Assembly: GCA_016928435.1 (NCBI GenBank)
Contig: JAFGKT010000053.1
Coordinates: forward strand, 1-64,000
DNA length: 64,000 nt
DNA from: Sedimentisphaerales bacterium
Lineage (GTDB): Bacteria; Planctomycetota; Phycisphaerae; Sedimentisphaerales; SM23-30
Direction: 5' to 3'
Shown here piece after piece: positions 23,752-32,654 of the stretch; within the stretch, counting starts at the first letter, position 1, and every line of letters starts with the position of its first letter. Under the pieces are notes generated by a model, which was not told the origin of the DNA, searched no databases, and saw only the letters and a list, made by a program, of their open reading frames with translations. Made by a program: the position numbers and the translations under genes.

Positions 23752-24162
23752 TGATATCCCTCGCAGCCAAATATCCACAAGCTTTTCAACCCGTATTATC
23801 GATGCTTATTTGGTCCAGTTTTCTCTGCGTATAGGCCCATGTTAGCGGAAAATAACTTACAAAGCAAATATTATTCAATCCTGTCAATCCTTATAAAAAC
23901 CTTTTTCGACCCCACCGCAGAAATCCATATCCCAACCCCACATCAAATCCACTAACGCAACTGCCCCGCCCCTGGCAACTTCATGATCTTCAAAAAAACT
24001 TCGTGTCCGACTCTTTCCGCCTTTACCTTATATGTCCATTCATCGGCCGAATACGTCTGTGCCTCCGCGTTGCCCTTGGCAACTAATCTTCTTTCCCCGC
24101 TTCGTGATCTTCGAGACCTTCGTGGTTTGATTTCTTCGTCGTATTCCTTGCCGTAGCGCCCA

Positions 24163-24235
24163 GCGGAAGCGTCTTATCCCAACCATCTATCGTCGGTCTA
24201 TCTGCCCGTGCGGCTCGCACCTATCCGTGGCGATC
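24163..24235. repeat. Dispersed CGGAAGCGTC repeat, copy 3
   Basis: TAGCGCCCAGCGGAAGCGTC, CGTCGGTCTATCTGCCCG, then CACCTATCCGTGGCGAT, in the same order as at 121 and 7503. The GTGCGGCTCGCAC part is palindromic. Confidence 0.7.
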
Positions 24236-24372
24236 TATTCAAAATCTTTTCTTGCTTCATTTAAGTATCTAATCCCGTCAATCCACCGAACTCATTTGCG
24301 TCTCTGCCCCGCCCTCGGCCAATTAAGAATCTTTGTAATCTTGTAAATCCTGTCTAATATTCCCCGTTGCGC

Positions 24373-24650
24373 ATTTCCGCTCCATAAAAAATTGCGCTAA
24401 AACAGCCACCCTCAAAAACCCTTCAATTTTTGAAAAAACCCGCACCATTCTTAACCAAAACCGATCAAAACCGATGAATTTCTGACGATTTTTGAACACC
24501 TTTTTTCCCACTTCCCACCGTCGCGCGCTGTCGGCAAACCTTCGCGCCGCGCAATGCTAAATCAAAAGCTCTCATCTACTAGACCAAGCGCGCCCGTATC
24601 CCACGAAATCTCTCATTTCCACTCCACGATTTCGCGCATTTCCGACACCC
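24373..24650. repeat. Long dispersed repeat (~280 bp), right copy
   Basis: Same landmarks and orientation as 229-520. On the minus strand the part with GFDRFWLRMVRVFSKIE is open for about 60 codons, but the sister copy is interrupted there. Confidence 0.75.
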
Positions 24651-24657
24651 CCGCACC

Positions 24658-25362
24658 TTAATCGAACAACCGAAATCTTATAATTGTCCCCAGCGCTTTT
24701 AGCCCATCCCACGCTGTAATTTTCTTGCCCTCAGCATAGGTTCGGCCGCTGTATGATATCCCCACTTCATAAATCCGCCATCGCCCCTTAGCTACCTTCG
24801 CTGTAATTTCCGGCTCTATGCCAAAGCCGTCACTTTTCAAACGCAAGCCTTCTAACACCTCACGCCTGAAAAGTTTATAGCCGGTCTCCATATCCGTCAT
24901 ATTCAAATTCGTACACATATTGCTAAGCCAGGTCAGCAGATTATTACCCACACAGTGCCAATAAAACAGCACCCGCTTTTCCTCGCCCCCTAAAAATCGC
25001 GACCCATAAACCACATCCGCCCGCCCGTCCAGCATAGGCTTCAGCAGTCGCGGCAAATCCGCTGGGTCATACTCCAAATCCGCATCCTGTACCACCACAT
25101 AGTCCCCCGTCGCCTCAGCGAACCCGCTCCGTAAAGCTCTGCCCTTGCCGCAGTTACGTTCATGCCGCACCGTCTTAATCAGCTCCGCCCCCAGCTCCGC
25201 CTGCAACTGCGCCGCAACCTCCCCGCCCTTGTCGCTGCTTCCGTCATCGACCAATATAACTTCCCGTTCCACAGGCAATTCAGTCCCCACGACCCGCTGC
25301 ACACAGTCCGCCAGCGTTACCTGCTCATTATAATACGGTACAATAATTGAAAGTTTAGCCAT
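24658..25362 (-). CDS. Family 2 glycosyltransferase (dolichyl-phosphate mannosyltransferase-like)
   Basis: A 234-residue GT-A fold transferase. It starts MAKLSIIVPYYNEQVTLADC, then VILVDDGSSDKGGEVA with the nucleotide-binding Asp, RNCGKGRALRSGFAEATGDYVVVQDADLEYDP with the metal-binding DAD, VVYGSRFLGGEE, MTDMETGYKLFRREVLEGL and FGIEPEITAKVAKG. These are classic DPM1/DPG-synthase-like blocks; there is no C-terminal membrane domain. The ATG at 25362 directly precedes the conserved core; no good Shine-Dalgarno sequence is visible. Role: transfer of a sugar from a nucleotide sugar to a polyprenyl phosphate or envelope glycan. Divergent from the MATE gene. Confidence 0.9.
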   Translation of the reverse strand: MAKLSIIVPYYNEQVTLADCVQRVVGTELPVEREVILVDDGSSDKGGEVAAQLQAELGAELIKTVRHERNCGKGRALRSGFAEATGDYVVVQDADLEYDPADLPRLLKPMLDGRADVVYGSRFLGGEEKRVLFYWHCVGNNLLTWLSNMCTNLNMTDMETGYKLFRREVLEGLRLKSDGFGIEPEITAKVAKGRWRIYEVGISYSGRTYAEGKKITAWDGLKALGTIIRFRLFD

Positions 25363-25455
25363 AGCTGGTATTCTATGCTCCTTATCGTTATAGTGCAACT
25401 ATTGATAACCATCACTAACTGCAACCACAACAACATAACGCGACCCCACTCAACT

Positions 25456-26910
25456 ATGATAATCGACCAAATAAATAAACGTTGGCAAGGCCCCGGAGGT
25501 TGCGGCCAGTTGCTGCGTATCGCTTTTCCATTAATCCTCAGCACCGCGGCCCATACCGTCCAACTGTTTGTCGATAGTGTTTTTCTAATGCATTCTTCAT
25601 CAGAAGAAATGGCCGCGGCTTCGTTGGCAGGCTTGATCGGGTTTACGATTTGTTCTGTATTTTTTGGGATCGCTGGTTACGTGAATACTTTTGTGGCGCA
25701 GTACAGCGGTGCGAACCAATTGAAGCGTGTAGGCCCGGCAGTGTGGCAAGGGATTTATTTTGCATTAGGCGCGGGGCTGATCGTCTGGACAATAATCCCA
25801 TTGGGGCCGACGCTTTTTACATGGGCTCAACATGACCCAGCGATAAAAATTCACGAAATAACTTACTTTCGAATTATGTGCTTTGGTGCGCCGGTGATGT
25901 TGTTAAATACCACAATTGGAACATTCTTCACCGGTCGCGGTAAAACGTTAACAGTGATGTGGGCGAATTTTTTGGGTGTCGCTATTAATATTGCACTGGA
26001 CTACTGTTTGATTTTTGGGCATTTTGGTTTTCCTCGTTGGGGAATCGCCGGTGCCGGCTACGCTACGGTCATTGCCGGGGTGGTTTCAGCAGGGGTCATG
26101 ATGGTCTTGTTTTTTGTGAAACGTAATCGCCTACAATACGCGACTTTAAGCGGCTGGCGTATTGACATAGGAATTTTTCGACGTTTGCTGCGGTACGGCG
26201 GCCCAAGCGGAATACATTTCTTTCTGGAGATCACGGCTTTTAGCATATTCATGATCTTCATAGGGCGTATCGATAAAATCGCGCTCGAAGCAACAGCGGT
26301 GACTTTTCGCATTAACATGCTGGCCTTTCTGCCTTTAATCGGTTTGGGCATCGCTATCACTACATTAACCGGCCAAGCGTTGGGCAGTGAAAAGCCCGCA
26401 ATCGCTAAGCGTACCGCATGGTCGGGCATTACCTTAGCTACGATGTACACTTCTATCATGGCAACATGCTATTATTTTTTCCCGGATGTGTTCTTGTCGC
26501 TGTTTACCCCCAAAGACCCATCGACATTGGCGCATTTTAACAATGATATTGCGCCTTTAGCTCGTCAGTTGTTATGTTTCATCGCGATATACACAATTTT
26601 TGACGGCGGCAATATCGTTTTTTCAGCGGTACTGAAAGGCGCCGGCGATACGCGGTTTGTAATGATTGTTTGCGTGACATTGTCGTGGCTGCTGATGGTA
26701 TTGCCGCCCTATCTGGCGATCAAATATCAATGGGGGCCTCACGGCGGTTTGCATGTATCATGGGGTTTTCTAACCGCTTACATAGCGACAGTATCGTTTG
26801 TTTTCTTGGGAAGATTTCTGCATGGCAAATGGCAAACCATGCGGGTAATTGAAACGCAGTCACCGCCCAACATCAGCGTATTGCCCGATGCGCCTTTGAG
26901 TGAAATATAG
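25456..26910 (+). CDS. MATE-family efflux transporter
   Basis: A 484-residue inner-membrane multidrug/toxin extrusion protein with about twelve hydrophobic segments. Typical blocks: GPGGCGQLLRIAFPLILSTA at the start, TVQLFVDSVFLMHSS, GYVNTFVAQYSGANQLKRVG, MTVTFRINMLAFLPLIGLGI-like and ALGSEKPAIAKRTAWSG in the second half, AVLKGAGDTRFVM. MATE proteins export cationic compounds in exchange for Na+ or H+. The ATG at 25456 is chosen because the conserved region starts there; the longer frame upstream is hydrophobic noise. It is the first gene of the G-rich half. Confidence 0.9.
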   Translation: MIIDQINKRWQGPGGCGQLLRIAFPLILSTAAHTVQLFVDSVFLMHSSSEEMAAASLAGLIGFTICSVFFGIAGYVNTFVAQYSGANQLKRVGPAVWQGIYFALGAGLIVWTIIPLGPTLFTWAQHDPAIKIHEITYFRIMCFGAPVMLLNTTIGTFFTGRGKTLTVMWANFLGVAINIALDYCLIFGHFGFPRWGIAGAGYATVIAGVVSAGVMMVLFFVKRNRLQYATLSGWRIDIGIFRRLLRYGGPSGIHFFLEITAFSIFMIFIGRIDKIALEATAVTFRINMLAFLPLIGLGIAITTLTGQALGSEKPAIAKRTAWSGITLATMYTSIMATCYYFFPDVFLSLFTPKDPSTLAHFNNDIAPLARQLLCFIAIYTIFDGGNIVFSAVLKGAGDTRFVMIVCVTLSWLLMVLPPYLAIKYQWGPHGGLHVSWGFLTAYIATVSFVFLGRFLHGKWQTMRVIETQSPPNISVLPDAPLSEI

Positions 26911-26952
26911 AAGAGTCGGCAATTGGCGGGATAAAGAATTGGCGGAATGATT

Positions 26953-29900
26953 CTACCTTGCTGGTTGCGTACTGGTAGTTTCGATGCCGATCATATGTCG
27001 GCCGATGATATACGAGGTGCTGTAAAAAGCCGGTATAGTCAATAACTCTTGGGGAACCTCAAAGAGTTCTCCTTGTGCCAGATCGCTGCGCACCAAAGCA
27101 CCAACTTCGTAACCGGCGCGGGTAACACGTATTTGCTGGCCTTGATTATAACGATCTAAGATTTCAGCCAAGCCATGCAGTCGCTGTTGGTAATAACTAA
27201 AATACAATGAGTCTTCTTGACCTGACCGCGCCAATTGCTGCACTTGCTCTCGGGCCCTTTCTAGATCGGTACGCAGCATATCGATAGCTCGGGCGTACCC
27301 GGCTTGGTCGCGTACTTCGGTTGAAACGCCGTCAATATAAATATTGTAGCTTTGGCCATGAAAAGTCATATGATTGCGTTTACGGCCGCCGTCCAGCAAT
27401 TCGTATTGATTACTCATACGCTGCCAAGGATATTCCACAAGTTCCAAACCGGGGATAACGGTCCATAGCCAACCCGGCCCGCCGGGCCCGAATAGCGATC
27501 CTTGCGTACAATCGTTGGTGCCGGTTCCCAACCACGTATCAGGAGATTCCAATATTCGCGACAGTGTAGTATGGAGTCTGCGTTGTTCGCTGATGGTGCC
27601 GGTTACGATGAGGCCTGGGAATTCACTTTCGACCAAGGGAGTCAACGCTTCGGTTGCCTGCAGTTGATTACACACTAGTTCGTATTCAAATGTGGGATCG
27701 TCGATATTGAAGTTGCCGGTGAAAGAACCGGTGACTACCCCGCCGCTAAGTGCCGCGCGAAAAGTGCTGTTCAGATCGCCGTTATACAATTGGTATTCGC
27801 TTTGCAGACGATCCAATACCAAACGGGCTTCGGTTTTGGGGTCGGTGAAGCTGAGTTGATTAATTCGCAACGTGCCATCAAAATCGGTAAGGCGCAGCAC
27901 TTCGACGATTTCATCGAATGCCGCTTCGTCGGGCATTGGAGCAATAGGACTGGAGGTCGAGGCGGCCTGAGTGTCGGGCGATGCTGAATCTAATTGCCGC
28001 AGGAATTCGTTGAGTACATCCAAATCCAATCGCTCAGCTAAGATATTGACGTGATGGCCTGATTGCGGTCTTTGTCCGGTGGGGACAGGCGGCTGGGGCC
28101 AAGCCATCGGGACCGCCAAATCGCACACGACATTAAGATTGCTTTGGCCCAACTGCATTCGCAAAGCGGACATCAGCAAACGAGAAGACGACCATTGCGC
28201 CTGATCGATACTAGCTCGAATTGGCTCGGTTCCCGCCATGCCACCGAGGTCAGCGGTCATTTCCCACGGGGTAAATTGGATTGATTCAAGTGTAAGATCA
28301 TCTGAAAGGATAACGGTTGCGCCGCCGGCGGCACTTAGACTGCCGTTTAGAGCCATCGGTTCAGCAGACGGAACCCACTGAGCCACAGCAGCCAAATCAT
28401 TGCAGTCCACACTGAGGCTAATTTCAGCAGCATCAAATTGGTCAGTATCCCAATCCCAATCAACCCAATTGAAAGGTTGCGCCAACCTCACCACGGCATC
28501 ACAGGTTAAGGCGGTGCCGGGTAAAGTTATGGTTGCACCATCGATTAGTATTTCGTTTAGTTCATTGGCGCAGCCGCCTACGGCCCAATTGGCGTTTAAG
28601 ACATCGCCGAGCGGTTTGCAGAACTCGACATGTTCCACATCATTGCTATCAGCAATTTTGACTTCTACATTTCCGGCAAATGCTGTGCCGCTCAAATCCA
28701 ACGCACCATAGATACCAAAGCAGTCTTCAGATTCATCCCAGCAAGCCCGGCCGGTTAACTGCCCAGTACCCGAAAGATTCCATTGGCGACTTATACGTTC
28801 ATACAACGGAATTTCTCGAACCAATTGCTCGCTATGTTGGGCTGTAACGGACCAACCGACATCCACATATCGCAAGGTCTGATGCCAAGGGCGATTCAAC
28901 ATCACGGGCAGCAAATCGAATATAAAACCGCCACTGACATCCAAGGAAGCACCGGTGACATTACCATGGGCGTTGTCGAATTGGACAACTACAGGCAGCC
29001 AACCATGGCCGGACAGCCAATCGGTAAGGCTTAACCGAGGCCAGACCGATACGCAACCATCCCACGACAAAGCACTGCCGGGCTGTTTATCCCAGAGTAT
29101 TTGAGTGTCAAGAATACCATTGGCATCAGCGACAGATTCGTACAGCACAAAACTGGTGTTGTCGCCGATAAGGTGAACGTTGAACTGCCCGGAGGCGATT
29201 TTGTCCAAGATGGTTTGGAAGTCGCATTGGCCGTTCAGTCGCACTTCGCCTTGGAGTTGATCCAAACAGTACGGATCGCAATGGCTTGTTTGGCCGCTGA
29301 CTAGTCCCGGAGCTAAATCTGTAAGCTCAGCCAGATCCGGTACCGTTAGGTTGTAGGTGATTTGATGGTGACTGGGACTGATGCCCAGTTCTTCGGAAAT
29401 GCCGAACGGTACACGCATCGTACTTCCGGTTATTGATCCGGTGATATCACCAAAGGTCAAAGAAGAGTTATAATTGATGACACCTTGGCAGGGATCATTG
29501 GTCCATGTCAGGTCAACGGCACAAGGCAGATTTTGGGGCTTGTGCAAAAATGGTTCTGGAGTATCGGTGGTTGTTCGGTCTGCTACAATCAGCTCCAAAG
29601 CGGCAAAGTCCAAGTGCGCATTTATATATTCTTGATCTGTACGCTGTAAAGTTATATCACCGTCGCAACTACCGCTGACTTCGGTGCATTCATCGGCTAA
29701 CTGCCGATCCAAACGGGGCAGAGCCGAACACCAATCTTCCACGGCTGATATACGCCACTGCCCAGTTAGGCTTACTAACTGCGTTTCATCTTGATCGGTA
29801 GTAGCCTGACGCAATTGTGCTGAGCCGGCACTGAACTCAAATAAGCCGTCGCCGTGCTGGACACTTAAAGATATATTCGATGCCGTGGATGTATCTAAGT

Positions 29901-31644
29901 CGAATACTGTCTCGAGAAGAACTCGAAGAGGCTGCCCCGATATCTTTTCAAACACCACCGGACTGTATGGAGCAGGGGTGTCGCGCACTACCAGGATGGT
30001 ATTTGAGGCAAGATTAAGGTCTAAATTCAAATGATCATTGAGGCCGACGATTAGCATGTTGGCATCGAGCGGGCCGAGTAAGGTGACTTGAGGGGGCAAA
30101 AGCTGTAGGCGAGGGACACTGGCGGCCAACGTATCGAAATCATCGATCGCAATACTGCCGGCCAGAGTAAATTCGTGCTGTCGGGCTAGGGAATTCAACG
30201 TCGTCCGCCACCATTGCGCGTAATCATCCCAAGCGGTAACGAGGGGAAACAGCGCCGGAATCGGCGTGGTGATATCTACGACGACTTGCTCAACGGAAGG
30301 CCAATCTACGCGCTCTACAGTAAATCGCAACTGTTGAGTGTTACGGTTCAACAAAGCTGTGCAATCCAGGGCCACTGACTCATCGTCGCCGACAATCACA
30401 TTGCCGTTATCTAGATTCAACGGCCCTTCGGTACGTAATGACAACACGGCTCGGTCAGCGACGGAATCAAACCGCATCTGAACATCGGCGACTATGGTAT
30501 TAGGATAGACTTCGTTACAGTCTTGGGCGGCTTGTGCCAGAGCCGGGAGCGTCAATAGTATCGCACATGGGTCTAGTTCAACATGGGCACTTGCAATGAT
30601 TGGTAATGTCGAGGGGATGGTAAGTTGATCGCTTAGGGCAATGTCAAAACCATGGCCGGAAATGTTACTGTCGAGATCGCACTGCATTTCTGTGTGATCG
30701 GCGATTAAGCTTCCGTCCAAGCCGATGTGCAACTCAAAATCGCGGGCCAAGTCGACATCCGGTTCGGCGGTGCGCAGATTTACTTGTGTTAAATCCAAAG
30801 AGCCATCTATAGTGATGGTTCCATCGACGGCAAAGGCGAAATCAACGTCGGCGCAGCAGATGCCGGTTACGCTATTGAGCCTACCAAGCTGCGGGGTATT
30901 CGGCAGAGCCAAAGATTGGAGAAAGAAATTTCCCCAGGGCTCCAAACCCAAACGACCCAAGTCCAGATTATCGATTCGCAAGTTGGTCTGCGGGCCGGGA
31001 GGGCCTTGGCCGGTAAGGTCGAAGACTCCATAGCTGCCTTGGAAGAAAATGGTCGGTTCGTCAGCGTCATCTTGGTAAGCCTGCACAAGCCAATTGATGC
31101 TTCCGTCATCGGCGTGATTGAACGAAGCGTGCTGAATGGTGAAGCTCTGCCGGGAGCCGCGCATCTCATCGACCAGGTGCAGGATAATTTGCCTAAGCTC
31201 GATATCACCTATCTCGGTTGATTGATCGAGGCTATCGGCACGTTCAACAAGATTGGCTAGGTTGAACCGCCCCTGGGCATCAACCACACAATATACATCC
31301 ATGTTTTCGATGGTGATTTGATCGATACGATCGCGCAATAGATCGATCGGCTGGAAGGGGCACCATAACCGCTGGATGGTCAACAGGGCATCGGCGCCGA
31401 AACCTTGCGGCTGGGAGACGTGAACGCCATAGATTTCGATTCCGCTGAACCAGCCGATTTCGAGGCGATCGATGGAGACATCGTAACCAAGGTCTTGGCG
31501 CAGTTGTTGGACCACACGATCCTTGATCATATTGCTCGGCAGCAGTTGCGGCAAAAATACAACCGCCAATAACAGAAGTGTCAGCAAAACCAACACTATC
31601 CGCAGCCACCGTCGTTTAGGTTTTTTGATCTTTTTCTGGGTCAA
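26953..31644 (-). CDS. Very large AsmA-like envelope protein
   Basis: A 1563-residue protein. After a basic start (MTQKKIKKPKRRWLRIVLV) comes one transmembrane helix, then the AsmA-like N-terminal block LPSNMIKDRVVQQLRQDLGYDVSIDRLEIGWFSGIEIYGV followed by repeated beta-rich segments. The late GSFTGNFNIDDPTFEYELVC and GTNDCTQGSLFG parts are also AsmA-like. Such proteins span the periplasm and help lipid or protein transport between membranes (family knowledge). The start is a TTG at 31644; no ATG precedes the membrane helix. It is the last gene of a likely block with the two upstream genes, although 279 bases separate it from the next. The extreme length fits a bridge-like role (inference). 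Confidence 0.75.
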   Translation of the reverse strand: MTQKKIKKPKRRWLRIVLVLLTLLLLAVVFLPQLLPSNMIKDRVVQQLRQDLGYDVSIDRLEIGWFSGIEIYGVHVSQPQGFGADALLTIQRLWCPFQPIDLLRDRIDQITIENMDVYCVVDAQGRFNLANLVERADSLDQSTEIGDIELRQIILHLVDEMRGSRQSFTIQHASFNHADDGSINWLVQAYQDDADEPTIFFQGSYGVFDLTGQGPPGPQTNLRIDNLDLGRLGLEPWGNFFLQSLALPNTPQLGRLNSVTGICCADVDFAFAVDGTITIDGSLDLTQVNLRTAEPDVDLARDFELHIGLDGSLIADHTEMQCDLDSNISGHGFDIALSDQLTIPSTLPIIASAHVELDPCAILLTLPALAQAAQDCNEVYPNTIVADVQMRFDSVADRAVLSLRTEGPLNLDNGNVIVGDDESVALDCTALLNRNTQQLRFTVERVDWPSVEQVVVDITTPIPALFPLVTAWDDYAQWWRTTLNSLARQHEFTLAGSIAIDDFDTLAASVPRLQLLPPQVTLLGPLDANMLIVGLNDHLNLDLNLASNTILVVRDTPAPYSPVVFEKISGQPLRVLLETVFDLDTSTASNISLSVQHGDGLFEFSAGSAQLRQATTDQDETQLVSLTGQWRISAVEDWCSALPRLDRQLADECTEVSGSCDGDITLQRTDQEYINAHLDFAALELIVADRTTTDTPEPFLHKPQNLPCAVDLTWTNDPCQGVINYNSSLTFGDITGSITGSTMRVPFGISEELGISPSHHQITYNLTVPDLAELTDLAPGLVSGQTSHCDPYCLDQLQGEVRLNGQCDFQTILDKIASGQFNVHLIGDNTSFVLYESVADANGILDTQILWDKQPGSALSWDGCVSVWPRLSLTDWLSGHGWLPVVVQFDNAHGNVTGASLDVSGGFIFDLLPVMLNRPWHQTLRYVDVGWSVTAQHSEQLVREIPLYERISRQWNLSGTGQLTGRACWDESEDCFGIYGALDLSGTAFAGNVEVKIADSNDVEHVEFCKPLGDVLNANWAVGGCANELNEILIDGATITLPGTALTCDAVVRLAQPFNWVDWDWDTDQFDAAEISLSVDCNDLAAVAQWVPSAEPMALNGSLSAAGGATVILSDDLTLESIQFTPWEMTADLGGMAGTEPIRASIDQAQWSSSRLLMSALRMQLGQSNLNVVCDLAVPMAWPQPPVPTGQRPQSGHHVNILAERLDLDVLNEFLRQLDSASPDTQAASTSSPIAPMPDEAAFDEIVEVLRLTDFDGTLRINQLSFTDPKTEARLVLDRLQSEYQLYNGDLNSTFRAALSGGVVTGSFTGNFNIDDPTFEYELVCNQLQATEALTPLVESEFPGLIVTGTISEQRRLHTTLSRILESPDTWLGTGTNDCTQGSLFGPGGPGWLWTVIPGLELVEYPWQRMSNQYELLDGGRKRNHMTFHGQSYNIYIDGVSTEVRDQAGYARAIDMLRTDLERAREQVQQLARSGQEDSLYFSYYQQRLHGLAEILDRYNQGQQIRVTRAGYEVGALVRSDLAQGELFEVPQELLTIPAFYSTSYIIGRHMIGIETTSTQPAR

Positions 31645-31922
31645 GATATTCTCTCGTCAACATCGCACACCACACTATGACCCTGCAAAACATTATCTGG
31701 GCAATTTTACGCTAAAGCGTGAGGTGCGGCAACGCAAATCCACACGCGTAAAAACGGGACATCCGCTGTAAAACAGGGCTTGACCTGATCGGTCTTTACG
31801 ACCGGGAGAGATATTTGAAGACTTTTGTTCCTACCGCGTGATTAATCTCGACGCTAATATTCTGTTTACCGACGGTAATGTCTGGTTCCCCTAGAAATAA
31901 TGGAGATTGATTCGCAGGGATA

Positions 31923-32594
31923 TTAGGGGCTGTTGCGATTGAGGGGTTTTTCTCTTTCTTGCGGCTGTGTTTGGTCGGGCAAGACAGATGCTGAGGGCGG
32001 GGCCGTGGACGTACTGGCTGACGTTTGTTCTTGGTTAGATTCAGATGCTTCGGGCGTTGGGGGCTCTGGTGTGAGTTCGATGTTGGCAGGCGCTTCGGCC
32101 CAGGGTCGGCGGTGATCGAACAGTTGTTCGAATGTACCGAGTACTTGGCCTTGCAGGAATCCATTTACGTAAACTTCGCGCGCTACCACATCCAAATTAC
32201 CGGCTATGACAGCATCAGCACTGATGATTAAAATCGCGCCGCGGAAGAAGACCTCGCCTTGAACTTGGCCTTGAATCTCGGCGTTCTGGGCCACTATGGC
32301 GAGATCATCATGAACAGCACCGGTTAAGGTTATCGCTTGGCCGACACATAAGTAGGGGCCCGTGGCATCTTCGGCGAATCGGCCGTCGATTACCTCAGCG
32401 CGAACAAAACCTTGTTGTTCAAACTGCGTTATATAGCGGTTGGTAGTATTCCAGATCATGCGCAATCCCAGGAACGCCAGGATCACCATAACAATAACGA
32501 CCGCTAAACAGCCGACGCCGCAACCCCAGGCATACTTGTTGCGGCTGTCGCCGGATTGAGCTACTTGCAGTGATGTTGTGGTACGATCTGCCAA
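31923..32594 (-). CDS. Bactofilin-like polymer-forming membrane protein
   Basis: A 223-residue protein with an N-terminal cytoplasmic part, one transmembrane segment (GCGVGCLAVVIVMVILAFLGL) and a beta-helix-like region: AITLTGAVHDDLAIVAQNAE, IQGQVQGEVFFRGAILIIS, ADAVIAGNLDVVAREVYVNG. The alternating hydrophobic/Gly pattern with G-x-V/L-x-G words matches polymer-forming (DUF583/bactofilin) domains. The C-terminus is Pro/Ser/Thr/Glu-rich and disordered. The start is a TTG at 32594 with GAGGA six bases upstream. It lies 60 bases downstream of the thioredoxin fusion gene. Confidence 0.6.
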   Translation of the reverse strand: MADRTTTSLQVAQSGDSRNKYAWGCGVGCLAVVIVMVILAFLGLRMIWNTTNRYITQFEQQGFVRAEVIDGRFAEDATGPYLCVGQAITLTGAVHDDLAIVAQNAEIQGQVQGEVFFRGAILIISADAVIAGNLDVVAREVYVNGFLQGQVLGTFEQLFDHRRPWAEAPANIELTPEPPTPEASESNQEQTSASTSTAPPSASVLPDQTQPQEREKPLNRNSP

Positions 32595-32654
32595 AAAAGT
32601 CCTCGGGATATAATGACAACTATATAACTTCGTCCGCTAAGGTTGATGAGACAG

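Larger units (their letters stand above)
23752..24657. other. 900-base gene-free spacer with long repeats
   Basis: No gene is visible. It contains a CCCCGCCCCTGGCAACT-type remnant (about 23965), the third CGGAAGCGTC copy (24163-24235) and the right copy of the long repeat (24373-24650). It lies just left of the GC-skew switch. I found no DnaA-box cluster in it. Confidence 0.55.

Noticed and set aside
25363-25455. Replication origin between the glycosyltransferase and MATE genes
   Set aside because: The skew switch fits, but no DnaA-box cluster, AT-rich unwinding region or dnaA/gyr/rpmH genes are visible, so I report only the skew finding.
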